A DNA stretch of 64,000 nucleotides from Synechococcus sp. Tobar12-5m-g. Lineage in GTDB: Bacteria > Cyanobacteriota > Cyanobacteriia > PCC-6307 > Cyanobiaceae. The stretch lies in contig NZ_JAGQBB010000004.1 in the NCBI RefSeq assembly GCF_024345415.1, positions 80,383 through 144,382 on the forward strand. The letters are read 5' to 3'. Below the pieces are notes generated by a model. It worked only from the letters and a program-made list of their open reading frames with translations. It was not told where the DNA came from and ran no database searches. Below, piece by piece: positions 41,741 to 51,684 of the stretch (positions are counted from its first letter, which is position 1; the number at the start of each line of letters is the position of its first letter). The position numbers and the translations under genes were made by a program.

Positions 41741-44700
41741 ATGGGGTTGCCCAAGGCCGACTGGCGCCGCTCCCTCGTTTTCGGCGGTGCTCTGCTCACT
41801 GCCGCCAGCCTGGGGGGGATCTGGTTCGGCGCCGACCAGCTGGCCGGTCGCCTCTACCAGCACTGGCGCCCCCAGCTGGAGCGGCAGATCGGTCGGGGCC
41901 TGGGCCGCCCTCTCCAGCTGGGGCCCTACCAAGGCCTGCGACCCTGGGGGCTGACGATCGGCCCGAGCCGGCTGTACGCCGGCCCCGCCGACGGCTCCAG
42001 CGCTTCGGTGGGGAGCCTGGAGGTGTCGGTCGCACCACTGGCCAGCCTGCGCCAACGGCTGCCGGTGATCCAGCTGGCCGTGGAGGGGGGCGACCTCCAG
42101 CTGGTGCGCAACCCCCAAGGCCGCTTCTGGGTGTTCGGGGGCGGAGCGGCGAAGCAGCCCCCCCGACTGTCCCTCGGGATCCGCCTCGCCGACAGGACCC
42201 GGGTGCGGGTCCAGCCCTTCGGCCTCGACCTGGCGGTGGGCGGCGGCCTCGCCGTGGCGCTGCACCGCCAGCAGGTGGACTGGAACGGGCTGGCACAGCT
42301 GCCTGCTGCCCCTGGTGGCGAACCGCCGGGTCGCTTCCAGCTGGAGGGTGGGGCCAACTGGGGAAGCGGCGACCTTCGCCTGCGGCTGGGGGTGCTCGAG
42401 CAGCCCCTCGCCCCCCTGGCGCGGCTCTGGCCCAGCCAGCGCCCCGGTACCCGCCTGGCTGGGCGGCTGGCCGGCCGCCTTGTGCTGGCACGATCAGGCG
42501 GCCGGCCCCGCTGCGATGGCAGCCTGCGCCTGGGCGGCCTGATCGTGCAGGACCGGGCCTTACCGGCTCCCCTGCAGGTGGAGCGGCTGGCCCTGCGCTG
42601 CGCTGGCGATCGCCTCGCCCTGGCCAGCAGCCCCTGGACCATGGCGAACTGGCGTGGCAGCGCCTGGGGCGCCCTGGCGCTGAACCGATGGGTCAACCTG
42701 AAGCTCAGCGCCGAGGACCCGAAACGGGGGGATCAGCTCAGTCTCGACCTGCGCGGGCCGTGGCTGCAGCCACGGTTGGAGCTCGCCGGCCTGGTTCCCC
42801 TGGGTCGCGGCACCCCGGCCAGTCCGGCGCCCTTGCGGCTCAAAGGGGAGATCCAGGTGGATCGGCGACAGGCCCTGGGCCTCCAGCTGGCCAGGCTGCG
42901 GCTCAGCACAGGGAGATCGGAGCTGCAGGCCGAGGGAAGGCTGTGGCCCCGGCTGGAGCTGCGCAGCCGCTCCCTGAACCTCCACCCCTCCCTGTGGGAA
43001 TCGGCCCCCTGGCTGCGGCCCCTGCTGGACGCCAACCAACCGGTGGCAGGCCAGTTGCGCGCCAGCGGCCCCTGGAACGAGCCGCGGCTGCGGGGCGTGT
43101 TCGTCCAGGCCGGCCGGACCCTGCTGGAGCTGGAAGCCAGCCGCAGCCGCGCCAACGGCATCAGGGGCGAGCTGCGGGCCCCCGCCGGGCTGCGGCTCAA
43201 CCAGGCTGCCGTGCTGGGGCCCGCTAGCGCCAGCCTGGCCTGGGGCAGCAACCTGCTGCGGCTCACCGCGCTGCGCAGCCCGGAGCTGCGGGCCCGCGGC
43301 CAGCTCCCCCTGCGCTGGCAGAAGCGGCTGGGACTGGTGGCGGGGGATCTTGCCCTGGACCTCGAGGCGGCTCCCTTCCAGCTCCAACGGCTCAGCCCCC
43401 TGCTCGGGGTGGCCCTGGGCGGCGATCTGGCCGCCAGCGGCAGCCTGCGCGGTCCCCTGGGGCGGTTGCGCCCCGACCTGCAGCTGACCCTGCGCGATCC
43501 GGCCAGTGGACCTCTGCGGCTGCGGGAAACCTGGCGGGGGCGCCTGACGGCCCAGGTCGGGGCTGGGGGGGAGCTGCGCATGCTGGCCCAGGCTCCCGCC
43601 ATGCCGGGGGAGTTGCAGGCCAGCCTGGCCCCTAACTGGCTGCCACGGCAGGTGCTGCTCCGGCGGGGGCAGGGCTCCCTGCGGCTGAGCGGGAGCCCCC
43701 AGCGCTACGGCTGGCAGGCCAGCAACCTGCCGCTTGAGGGCCTGCTGCTCAGCGTGGGAGCCCGGGCAACGCCGGGCCCCCTGGGGGGGCGACTGGGCGG
43801 CCAAGGCTTCCTGGAACTCCAGCCCCTGGCGATGGGGGGGGAGATCAGGCTGGAGCGTCCGGTGCTGCTGCAACTGCAGGGCCAGCGACTGACGGCCTCC
43901 GGCCGTTACCGCCAGCAGCTCTTCCAGCTGAAGGGCAAGCTGCAACCGCTGGGGACTGGAACTGTGGCGATCACCGCCCAGGGTCGCCGGGCCGGGCCGC
44001 TGCGGGCCCGCCTGGAGGGCCGGGGGCTGCCCCTGAGCTTCTTCGAACAACTGGCGGAGGCCTGGCCCCAGATCCAGGGGGCGCCAGCACGGCCAATGGG
44101 CCCGGCCAGGGTTCTCGGCAACGGCTGGATCGCCAGCCTGGGGAGCACGATCGATCACCAACTGGCCGCCCTGGATCGGGCCCGGCAACGGCTCGACACC
44201 TTCCGGTTGGCACCGCTGGATCCCCCCCGCTTCCATCCCGAGGATCTGCGCGGCCTGGTCGATGCCGATCTCAGCCTGCAGGGCCCCTCGATCCAGGCCC
44301 TGCGGCTGGACCTGGCCGCCAAGGCCCACCTCTGGCAGAAGGGGGACAACCAGGACGAAGCCCTGCTGCTCGATCCCCTGGTGGTCACGGTGCAGGGACC
44401 CCTCAGCGGGGGGCCAGGTCGCTTCGGCGTGGAGGGGCTACCGCTCAGTCTGCTGGCCCTGCTCACCCCGGTACCGCGGGGCCTGCGGGGAGCCCTCGAC
44501 CTGGAAGGCGACTACCGGCTGGCCGGAGCCCGGAGCAGGGTCAGCACCAACGTGGCGCTGCGCCAGGGAAGCCTGAACGACACCCCCCTGCGCCTGGAGC
44601 AGGCGGATGTGACCCTGAACGACGGCACCGTGGCCTTCCAGGCTTCCCTGCGCGGTGGCGACGCCGAGAACAGCGTCGATCTGATCGGCACGGTGCCCCT

Positions 44701-46228
44701 GGATCCGGCCACCGAGGGCCTGAGGCTGCGGGTCTCCAGCCGCGGCGACGGCCTCCATTTTCTCAACGATCTGACCACGGCGGAAACGATCTGGCGCAAG
44801 GGAAGCGCCGACCTGGAGCTGCTGGTGCGCGGCAGCCGGCGCGAGCCGGTGGCCAACGGCTTCCTCCGCTTCCGCGGGGGCGAATTGCGACTGGCTGGCC
44901 AGACGGTGCGCCAACTGGAGGCCACGGTCCTGTTCGACTTCCAGGAGCTGCTGGTGCAGGAGTTAACCGCCCAGCTCGGGGAGCGGGGGACGATCAAGGC
45001 GTCCGGTGGCCTGGGCCTCTTCGAGGCCACCCCCCAGCGCAACCCCCTGGCGGTGGAGGTCAGCGAAGCCCAGATCAGCGTGCCCCGGCTCAAGGCGCGC
45101 CTCGATGGAGATCTGGGCATCAGCGGCAGCCTGCTGAAACCAACCCTCAGCGGCGAGCTGCAGGTCAGCCGGGGCACGATCAACGGACAACAAGGGGAGC
45201 TGGCCCGCGCCGATGCCAAGGGCACCGTGCGGCCCGCGACGATTCCCCGGCTGGTCGAGCAGGGCTGGGACTTCCAGCAACCCCTGCTGCTGCTGGGCCC
45301 GGAGGTGGAAACCAGCACGGGCCTGGCCCTGCGCGAGGCAATCCCGAATTTCGCCTACCTGAGGCTGAGCGACCTGCGGCTCCGCTTTGGGCCCGACCTG
45401 CTGGTGGTGTCGCCGCCGGTGGCGGCCTTCAAGACCGGCGGCCTGCTCACCCTCAACGGCCCGATCGACAGCTCCCTGCGGGCCAGTGGGGTGGTACGGC
45501 TCCTGAGCGGCCGGCTCAGCTTCTTCACCACCACCTTCAGCCTGGATCCCCAGGCGCCGAACGTGGCGGTCTTCACCCCCAGCCAGGGCCTGGTGCCCTT
45601 CGTGGACATCGCCCTGCGCACCCGGGTCTCGAACACCCTGAGCATCGGCCGCGACCGCAATCCGATCAGCGAATTGGATCTCAGGGGTGGCTTCACCCCG
45701 CTCGATCAGCTCAGTCTGGTGCGGGTGACCCTGAAGGTGAGCGGTCCGGCCGACCGGCTGGGCGAATCAATCGAGCTGCGCAGCAACCCGCCCCTCTCCC
45801 GCGATCGCCTGGTGGCCCTGATCGGCGGCAACACCGTGGCGGGCCTCGGCGAAGGCAACGCCGGGGCGGCGCTTGCCACGGTGGTGGGGCAATCGCTGCT
45901 CTCGCCCCTGCTCAGCAGCCTCACCGAGGCCCTCGGTGAGCGGGTGAGCTTCGCCATCTACCCCAGTTTCGTCACTCCCTCCACCCAGACCAGCCAGACC
46001 GGCCAGATCAGCCGCCGCCGTGTCCCCAGCCAGCTGGTGGTCGGCAGTGAGCTGGGCCTGGACCTCAGCGATCGCTTCAATTTTTCGGTGCTGGCGGCGC
46101 CGAACCGCAGCGACATTCCCCCCCAGCTAACCCTGCGCTATCAGGTGAACGACACCGTCGGGGTGCAGGGTTCGTTCGACACTGAGGGGCGCTGGCAGAC
46201 CCAGATGCAACTGTTCTTCCGGTTCTGA
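41741..46228 (+). CDS. tamB: TamB/Tic236-like translocation and assembly protein (DUF490)
   Basis: A 1495-residue protein. An N-terminal membrane anchor (SLVFGGALLTAASLGGIWFGA) is followed by a very long beta-rich repeat region and a C-terminal DUF490 domain (about the last 400 residues, with GTINGQQGELARADAKGTV and LIGGNTVAGLGEGN). In bacteria TamB spans the periplasm and helps outer-membrane assembly; the plastid relative Tic236 links the outer and inner envelope. It probably works with Omp85 in the outer membrane. Somewhat shorter than some cyanobacterial forms but intact. Confidence 0.93.
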   Translation: MGLPKADWRRSLVFGGALLTAASLGGIWFGADQLAGRLYQHWRPQLERQIGRGLGRPLQLGPYQGLRPWGLTIGPSRLYAGPADGSSASVGSLEVSVAPLASLRQRLPVIQLAVEGGDLQLVRNPQGRFWVFGGGAAKQPPRLSLGIRLADRTRVRVQPFGLDLAVGGGLAVALHRQQVDWNGLAQLPAAPGGEPPGRFQLEGGANWGSGDLRLRLGVLEQPLAPLARLWPSQRPGTRLAGRLAGRLVLARSGGRPRCDGSLRLGGLIVQDRALPAPLQVERLALRCAGDRLALASSPWTMANWRGSAWGALALNRWVNLKLSAEDPKRGDQLSLDLRGPWLQPRLELAGLVPLGRGTPASPAPLRLKGEIQVDRRQALGLQLARLRLSTGRSELQAEGRLWPRLELRSRSLNLHPSLWESAPWLRPLLDANQPVAGQLRASGPWNEPRLRGVFVQAGRTLLELEASRSRANGIRGELRAPAGLRLNQAAVLGPASASLAWGSNLLRLTALRSPELRARGQLPLRWQKRLGLVAGDLALDLEAAPFQLQRLSPLLGVALGGDLAASGSLRGPLGRLRPDLQLTLRDPASGPLRLRETWRGRLTAQVGAGGELRMLAQAPAMPGELQASLAPNWLPRQVLLRRGQGSLRLSGSPQRYGWQASNLPLEGLLLSVGARATPGPLGGRLGGQGFLELQPLAMGGEIRLERPVLLQLQGQRLTASGRYRQQLFQLKGKLQPLGTGTVAITAQGRRAGPLRARLEGRGLPLSFFEQLAEAWPQIQGAPARPMGPARVLGNGWIASLGSTIDHQLAALDRARQRLDTFRLAPLDPPRFHPEDLRGLVDADLSLQGPSIQALRLDLAAKAHLWQKGDNQDEALLLDPLVVTVQGPLSGGPGRFGVEGLPLSLLALLTPVPRGLRGALDLEGDYRLAGARSRVSTNVALRQGSLNDTPLRLEQADVTLNDGTVAFQASLRGGDAENSVDLIGTVPLDPATEGLRLRVSSRGDGLHFLNDLTTAETIWRKGSADLELLVRGSRREPVANGFLRFRGGELRLAGQTVRQLEATVLFDFQELLVQELTAQLGERGTIKASGGLGLFEATPQRNPLAVEVSEAQISVPRLKARLDGDLGISGSLLKPTLSGELQVSRGTINGQQGELARADAKGTVRPATIPRLVEQGWDFQQPLLLLGPEVETSTGLALREAIPNFAYLRLSDLRLRFGPDLLVVSPPVAAFKTGGLLTLNGPIDSSLRASGVVRLLSGRLSFFTTTFSLDPQAPNVAVFTPSQGLVPFVDIALRTRVSNTLSIGRDRNPISELDLRGGFTPLDQLSLVRVTLKVSGPADRLGESIELRSNPPLSRDRLVALIGGNTVAGLGEGNAGAALATVVGQSLLSPLLSSLTEALGERVSFAIYPSFVTPSTQTSQTGQISRRRVPSQLVVGSELGLDLSDRFNFSVLAAPNRSDIPPQLTLRYQVNDTVGVQGSFDTEGRWQTQMQLFFRF

Positions 46229-46250
46229 TGCAACGCTTCCGGTTCTGATG
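46216..46250. repeat. 15-bp direct repeat spanning the tamB stop and the ROK kinase start
   Basis: CTTCCGGTTCTGATG occurs at 46216-46230 and 46236-46250, offset by 20 bp. The first copy contains the tamB stop and the second contains the ATG of the downstream kinase. It looks like a small tandem duplication at the gene boundary. Confidence 0.8.
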
Positions 46251-47216
46251 GAGCCAGATCCCTGCCCTGACGCCATGGTGCAGATCGACGGCGAGGCGAA
46301 CCCCCTTGAGCTGAGCGGCTTCGAGCTGATCGGTGTCGACCTGGGTGGCACGGCGATCAAGCTGGGCCGCTTCAGCGCCTCCGGGCAGCTCCTGTCCGAG
46401 CTCCGCTGGCCCACACCCCAGCCGGCCCTCCCCGGCGCCGTCAGCATGGCCCTGGTGGAGGCGATCGCGGCGATCGATCCAGGTAACCAGGCGGCGGCGG
46501 TGGGCATCGGCCTGCCCGGTCCGATGGATGCTGCCGGCCGGGTGGCGCGCATCTGCATCAACCTGCCGGGCTGGCGGGATGTGCCCCTGGCGGCCTGGCT
46601 GGAGCCCCAGCTCAGGCGGCCGGTGACCCTGGCCAATGACGGCAACTGCGCCCTGCTGGGGGAGGCCTGGCAGGGGGCGGCGCGGGGCTACGGAGATGTG
46701 CTGCTGCTCACCCTGGGCACGGGGGTGGGGGGCGGTGTGCTGTTAGGCGGACGACTGTTCACAGGTCACGCCGGGGCGGCGGCCGAGCCCGGCCTGATCT
46801 GCCTCGATCCCGAGGGGCCACCCTGCAACAGCGGCAACCGGGGCTCCCTGGAGCAGTACTGCAGCATCGCCGGCCTCGGCCGCCTGAGCCCCCTCGATCC
46901 GCCCGAGCTCAGCCGCCAGGCCGATCGGGGCGATCCGGAGGCACTGGCGGTCTGGGACCGCTATGGCCGCTGGCTGGGCCTCGGCATCAGCTCACTGGTC
47001 TACGTGCTGACTCCCGAGCTGGTGCTGCTCGGCGGCGGCCTGAGCGCCGCCAGCTCCCATTTCCTGCCGGCGGTGTGGCGGGAGGTGGAGCAGCGGGTGG
47101 AGCCGGCCAGCCGCGAGGGCCTGCGGATCCAGCCATGCGCCCTCGGCAACGGCGCCGGCCGGCTCGGGGCCGCCCGGCTCGCCCTTGAGCGCCTGGTGCG
47201 GCCCCGCTTGGGATGA
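46248..47216 (+). CDS. ROK-family sugar kinase (glucokinase-like)
   Basis: A 322-residue ROK protein. The phosphate-binding [12 protein letters not shown] motif is near residue 30, the catalytic Asp is in [12 protein letters not shown], and [10 protein letters not shown] has the conserved His. The usual zinc site CxCGxxGCxE reads [10 protein letters not shown], so two cysteines are Ser; this may be a lineage trait. A likely substrate is glucose or a related hexose. A second, GlkA-type glucokinase lies at 54328-55389. The start may be the ATG at 46275 instead. Confidence 0.88.
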   Translation: MEPDPCPDAMVQIDGEANPLELSGFELIGVDLGGTAIKLGRFSASGQLLSELRWPTPQPALPGAVSMALVEAIAAIDPGNQAAAVGIGLPGPMDAAGRVARICINLPGWRDVPLAAWLEPQLRRPVTLANDGNCALLGEAWQGAARGYGDVLLLTLGTGVGGGVLLGGRLFTGHAGAAAEPGLICLDPEGPPCNSGNRGSLEQYCSIAGLGRLSPLDPPELSRQADRGDPEALAVWDRYGRWLGLGISSLVYVLTPELVLLGGGLSAASSHFLPAVWREVEQRVEPASREGLRIQPCALGNGAGRLGAARLALERLVRPRLG

Positions 47217-47223
47217 TGGAGTG

Positions 47224-48537
47224 ATGGCCTCCACCGTTCCTGAACCCACCCCCGCCCTGCTGGGGCGCGCCGCCGGCGTGCGCCGGGCGGCGGCGGCCCT
47301 GGGGCAGACCAGCGATGCCCAGCGGCGCGCCGCCCTGGACTCGATGGCCGATGCCCTGGCGGCGGCCGCCGCCGGGATCCTGGCCGCCAACCAGGCCGAC
47401 CTGACGGCGGCGGTTGATGAGGACGGCCTGGCTCCGGCCCTGGTGGCGCGGCTCAGGCTCGATGCCGCCAAGCTCGAGGCTGCCATCGTCGGCGTGCGCC
47501 AGGTGGCGGTCCTGCCGGATCCGCTGGGGCGCCGCCAGCTCCACACCGAACTCGACCGCGGCCTGGAGCTGGAGCGGATCACCGTGCCGCTCGGGGTGGT
47601 GGGGGTGATCTTCGAGGCCCGCCCCGATGCGGTGATGCAGATCGCCTCCCTGGCGATCCGCTCCGGCAACGGCGCCATCCTCAAGGGGGGGCGGGAGGCC
47701 AGCCGCAGCTGCGCCGCCATCTTCGCTGCCCTGCAGCAGGGCCTGGCGGCCAGCCCCGTGGCGCCCGACTGCCTCGATCTGCTCACCACTCGGCAGGAAA
47801 GCCTGGCCCTGCTCAAGCTCGATGGCCTGGTGGATCTGATCATTCCCCGCGGCTCCAACGAGCTGGTCCGCTTCATCCAGGACAACACCCGCATTCCCGT
47901 GCTCGGCCACGCCGACGGCATCTGCCACCTGCTGGTGGACCGGGAGGTGGAGGTGGAGCAGGTGATCAGGATCGCCCTCGACAGCAAGACCCAGTACCCG
48001 GCCGCCTGCAACGCGATCGAAACCCTGCTGGTGGACCGTCAGGTCGCCGCCAGCTTCCTGCCGGCGGCGATCGCGGCCTTCGGCGCGGCCGGGGTGGAGC
48101 TGCGCGGCGACGCGGCGGCCTGCGCCCTGGGCGTTCCCCACCCCGCCAGCGAGGCGGACTGGGACACGGAGTACTCCGACCTGATCCTGGCGGTGAAGGT
48201 GGTGGAGAACCTCGACGAGGCCCTCGCCCACATCGCCCGCCACGGCTCCCGCCACACCGACGCAATCTGTACCACCAACAGCGCCACCGCCGAGCGCTTC
48301 CTGCGGGCGGTGGACAGCGCCGGCGTCTTCCACAACTGCTCCACCCGCTTCGCCGACGGCTTCCGCTACGGCTTCGGCGCCGAGGTGGGCATCAGCACCC
48401 AGACCCTGCCCCCGCGGGGGCCGGTGGGGCTGGAAGGCCTGATCACCTACCGCTACCGGCTGCGCGGCGACGGGCACATCGCCGCCGACTACGCCGCGGG
48501 TACGCGCACGTTCCGCCACCAGTCTCTCCCCCTGTGA
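47224..48537 (+). CDS. proA: Gamma-glutamyl phosphate reductase
   Basis: A 437-residue NADPH-dependent enzyme that makes glutamate semialdehyde for proline synthesis. The aldehyde-dehydrogenase-fold hallmarks are present: [20 protein letters not shown], and the catalytic Cys in [27 protein letters not shown] and the C-terminal [14 protein letters not shown] are conserved. The stop overlaps the GTG start of folB (GTGA). Confidence 0.96.
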   Translation: MASTVPEPTPALLGRAAGVRRAAAALGQTSDAQRRAALDSMADALAAAAAGILAANQADLTAAVDEDGLAPALVARLRLDAAKLEAAIVGVRQVAVLPDPLGRRQLHTELDRGLELERITVPLGVVGVIFEARPDAVMQIASLAIRSGNGAILKGGREASRSCAAIFAALQQGLAASPVAPDCLDLLTTRQESLALLKLDGLVDLIIPRGSNELVRFIQDNTRIPVLGHADGICHLLVDREVEVEQVIRIALDSKTQYPAACNAIETLLVDRQVAASFLPAAIAAFGAAGVELRGDAAACALGVPHPASEADWDTEYSDLILAVKVVENLDEALAHIARHGSRHTDAICTTNSATAERFLRAVDSAGVFHNCSTRFADGFRYGFGAEVGISTQTLPPRGPVGLEGLITYRYRLRGDGHIAADYAAGTRTFRHQSLPL

Positions 48538-48920
48538 CGCAGCCCCTCGACGCCATCCACGTGGACGGACTGCGGCTCTGGGCCCATGTCGGGGTGCTGG
48601 AGCGGGAGCGGCAGATGGGCCAGTGGTTCGAGCTGGCGTTCACCCTCTGGCACGACCTGGCACCAGCGGGCCGCAGCGACGACCTGGCCCTCAGCCTCGA
48701 TTACGGTGTGGCGATCCAGGCCGTGCAACAGCTGGCCTGTGGCCTGCGTTGCCACACGATCGAACAGTTCGCCGAGCGGGTGATGGACCGGCTGGAGGAG
48801 CTGTTCGGGCCGGTGCCCCAGAGGGTGGTGCTCACCAAATGCCGGGCGCCGGTGCCGGGCTTCATCGGCCGGGTGGCGGTGGAACGCTGGCGCCATGGGG
48901 ACAGGGGGGCGGATCGGTGA
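48534..48920 (+). CDS. folB: Dihydroneopterin aldolase
   Basis: A 128-residue enzyme in the folate pathway that cleaves dihydroneopterin. The typical [17 protein letters not shown] start, [10 protein letters not shown] and [11 protein letters not shown] segments are present; the catalytic Lys is in [12 protein letters not shown] start at 48534 overlapping the proA stop. Its own stop overlaps the hydrolase start, so proA, folB and the hydrolase form one tightly coupled unit without an obvious shared pathway. Confidence 0.93.
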   Translation: MTQPLDAIHVDGLRLWAHVGVLERERQMGQWFELAFTLWHDLAPAGRSDDLALSLDYGVAIQAVQQLACGLRCHTIEQFAERVMDRLEELFGPVPQRVVLTKCRAPVPGFIGRVAVERWRHGDRGADR

Positions 48921-49513
48921 GCACCCGGCCCCCGCTGGTGCTGGTGCATGGCCTCTGGGACACACCGCGGCTGTTCCGGCGCCTGCAGGAGGCCCTGGCC
49001 GGCGAACGGGATCCCCTGCTGGTGCCCTATCTGCACCACCGGCTCGGCGCAACCCGGATGCTGCCCTTGGCCGAGCGCCTGGAGGCGGCCATCGAGGCGA
49101 CCTTCGGGCCCAGCCAGACGATCGACGTGCTGGGTTTCTCGATGGGAGGAGTGGTGGGGCGCAGCTGGATCCAGCTGCTCGGTGGCCACCGGCGCACCCG
49201 CCGCTTCTTCAGCGTGGCCAGCCCCCAGCAAGGCACGCCCCTGGCCCAGGTCTGCCCCCCCTGGCTGCTGGGGGGCATCGCCGAGCTGAAACCGGGCAGC
49301 CCACTGCTGCGCCAGCTCAATGACTCAGCGGAGATCCTGAAGACGGTGGACTGCCACAGCATCTACACCCCCACCGACCAGATCGTGGTGCCTGGCTGGC
49401 GCGGCGTGCTGCCGGTGGGCACCCGCCAGGCCCTGCCCGCCATGACCCACCAGGCGATCCTGAGGGATCCGCGGGCCCTTGCAGCCCTGCGGGAGGCCCT
49501 GCTGGCCAGCTAA
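48917..49513 (+). CDS. Alpha/beta hydrolase (lipase-like)
   Basis: A 198-residue protein started at GTG 48917, within the folB stop (GTGA). PLVLVHGLWDTPRLF is the oxyanion strand and VLGFSMGGVVGRSW carries the catalytic Ser. The Asp and His are plausible in YTPTDQIVVPGW and PAMTHQAIL. No signal peptide. Similar cyanobacterial proteins are called lipase or esterase; the substrate is not known. Confidence 0.87.
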   Translation: MSTRPPLVLVHGLWDTPRLFRRLQEALAGERDPLLVPYLHHRLGATRMLPLAERLEAAIEATFGPSQTIDVLGFSMGGVVGRSWIQLLGGHRRTRRFFSVASPQQGTPLAQVCPPWLLGGIAELKPGSPLLRQLNDSAEILKTVDCHSIYTPTDQIVVPGWRGVLPVGTRQALPAMTHQAILRDPRALAALREALLAS

Positions 49514-51648
49514 GCCAGGGCTGGCGCCAACCCCGAGTGGCGGATCAGGGCTTCAGGGCTGGGCGGACGGCCGCGAAAGGCCTCGAACACCTGCTCGGGG
49601 CTGCGGCTGCCCCCCAGACTGAGCACGGTGTCGCGGAAGCGGCGGCCGGTGGCCTGGATCTGGGGCTCGTTCTGCAGGCCCACCTCCTCGAAGGCGCTGA
49701 AGGCGTCGGCGCTGAGCACCTCGGCCCACTTATAGGAGTAGTAGCCGGCCGCGTAGCCCCCGGCGAAGATGTGGCCGAAGGAGCAGAGGGTTGCGTCCGC
49801 CTCGACCAGGGGCAGCACCGAGGTGGTGGCGGCGATCTCCAGGCGGAGCTGCTGGGGGGTCTGGCCGGAATCCGGCTGCCACTGGCTGTGCAGGCGCAGG
49901 TCGACAAGGGCAAGGTGCACCTGCCGCAGGGTGGCGAAGCCGGCCATGAAGGTGCGGGCCGCCAGCAGCTTGGCGAACTCGGCCTCCGGCAGCGGCTCGC
50001 CGCTCTGCCAGTGGCGGGCCATGCCCAGCAGGGTGGCGCGGTCGTAGCACCAGTTCTCCATAAACTGGCTGGGCAGCTCCACCGCATCCCACTCAACCCG
50101 GTTGATGCCGGCGGCCTGGGGACGCTCCACGGTGGTGAGCATGTGCTGCAGCCCATGGCCGAATTCATGGAAGAGGGTTTCCACCTCCTGGAAGGTCATC
50201 AGGCTGGGGGTGCCGGCCACCGGTGGGCTCTGGTTGCAGATCAGGTAGGCCACCGGCAGCACCGGCCGCCCCTGGGCATCGAGGGAGCGGCCCAGGCAGT
50301 CGTCCATCCAGGCGCCACCGCGCTTGCTGCCAGGCCGGCTGTAGGGATCGAGGAAAAAGGCGGCGATCGCCGCGCCGCTGGCGGCATCAACGACCCGGAA
50401 GAAGCGCACATCGGGATGCCACACCGGCGCCGCGCCGTCGGCCGCCTCGATGCGGATGCCGAACAGACGGCCACAGAGGGCGAACAGGCCATCGAGCACC
50501 CGGGGCAGGGGGAACCAGGGCCGCAGGGCTTCGCTGTCGAGATCGAAGCGCTCGCGGCGCAGCCGCTCCGACCAGAACGGAACGTCCCAGTGCTTGAGGC
50601 CAGTGGATTCCGGAGTGGCCTCGGGGGCGCCATGGCGGGCGGCGCAGGCGGCCAGGGCGGCCAGTTCCTGCTGGGCCATCGGGAAGGCCGCCGCCCGCAG
50701 GTCTTCGAGCAGGCCCTCGACCGCCTCCACCGAATCGGCCATTTTCTTGGAGAGGCTCAGCTCGGCCCAGTGGGCAAACCCGAGCCGCCGCGCCTGCTCA
50801 CCGCGCAGGCGCAGGATGCGCTCGATCAGCGGCCGGTTGTCGAGGTCGGAGCTCGACGCCCGGCCCACGAAGGCGCGGTAGGCCTGCTCGCGCAGGTCCC
50901 GGCGGGTGCTGTATTGGAGAAAGGGCCCGTAGCGGGGGGCGTCGAGGCCGAGTAGCCACGGACCGGCCTCGGCGCTGGCCCCCTCGCCGGCGGCCTGGGC
51001 CAGCAGGGCGAGCAGGCTGGCCGGCAGGCCGTCCACCTCCTCCGGGCTGGTGAGCTGCAGGGTCCACTGGTTGGTGGCATCCAGCACATGGTTGCCGAAG
51101 CGGCTGGAAAGGGCGGAGAGCTCCTCGCTGGCCTGGTTGAAGGCTGTCTGCTGGTCGCTGGCCAGACCCACCCCGCGCAGGCGCCGGTCGCGGAGCTCGG
51201 CCGCGAGGATGCGTTGCTGGGTGGCATCGAGCCAGAGCGGATCTGCCGGGGCGGCCTGGTCATGCTGGGCATGCAGCCGCTCCAGGGCCTGATAAAGCAC
51301 CGGGCTCTGGCTTGCCCGGTTGGTGAAGGCCACCACGGCGGCCTGCTGGGCCTGGTGGGCTTCCCGCAGCGCCGTGGTGTTGCACACGCCCACCAGATGG
51401 GTCACCACCCCCCAGCTCCAGCGCAGCCGCTCGGCCAGCTTCTCCAGCGGCTCCATCACCTGGTCCCATCCAAGGGGTTCAGGGGCCGAGAGGGCCAGCT
51501 CCAGCTGGGCTTCCAGCCCGGCCAGCTCGGTCTCGAGCCCTAGCAGCAGGAGCGGTATCTGGCTGCTCACCTGCTCGGGGTCGATCGCCCCGTAGCGGGG
51601 CAGGCCCTCGCCGACCAGCAGGGGAGAGGCAAGGCTGGTGGCGCTCAT
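49510..51648 (-). CDS. prlC: M3-family oligopeptidase (oligopeptidase A type)
   Basis: A 712-residue thimet-type zinc endopeptidase that degrades short peptides in the cytosol. The zinc motif is TLFHEFGHGLQHML, and the third ligand lies in the following GINRVEWDAVELPSQFMENW segment. No signal peptide. It overlaps the lipase-like gene by 4 nt in a convergent arrangement. It may recycle signal or transit peptides, as oligopeptidase A does in E. coli. Confidence 0.94.
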   Translation of the reverse strand: MSATSLASPLLVGEGLPRYGAIDPEQVSSQIPLLLLGLETELAGLEAQLELALSAPEPLGWDQVMEPLEKLAERLRWSWGVVTHLVGVCNTTALREAHQAQQAAVVAFTNRASQSPVLYQALERLHAQHDQAAPADPLWLDATQQRILAAELRDRRLRGVGLASDQQTAFNQASEELSALSSRFGNHVLDATNQWTLQLTSPEEVDGLPASLLALLAQAAGEGASAEAGPWLLGLDAPRYGPFLQYSTRRDLREQAYRAFVGRASSSDLDNRPLIERILRLRGEQARRLGFAHWAELSLSKKMADSVEAVEGLLEDLRAAAFPMAQQELAALAACAARHGAPEATPESTGLKHWDVPFWSERLRRERFDLDSEALRPWFPLPRVLDGLFALCGRLFGIRIEAADGAAPVWHPDVRFFRVVDAASGAAIAAFFLDPYSRPGSKRGGAWMDDCLGRSLDAQGRPVLPVAYLICNQSPPVAGTPSLMTFQEVETLFHEFGHGLQHMLTTVERPQAAGINRVEWDAVELPSQFMENWCYDRATLLGMARHWQSGEPLPEAEFAKLLAARTFMAGFATLRQVHLALVDLRLHSQWQPDSGQTPQQLRLEIAATTSVLPLVEADATLCSFGHIFAGGYAAGYYSYKWAEVLSADAFSAFEEVGLQNEPQIQATGRRFRDTVLSLGGSRSPEQVFEAFRGRPPSPEALIRHSGLAPALA

Positions 51649-51684
51649 CGGCTGTGGAGACGCAGAAGCTCCATTCCAGCCGAT

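Noticed and set aside
42560..44329. Long minus-strand open frame inside tamB
   Set aside because: Gln/Pro/Gly-rich shadow of the repeat-rich tamB sequence.
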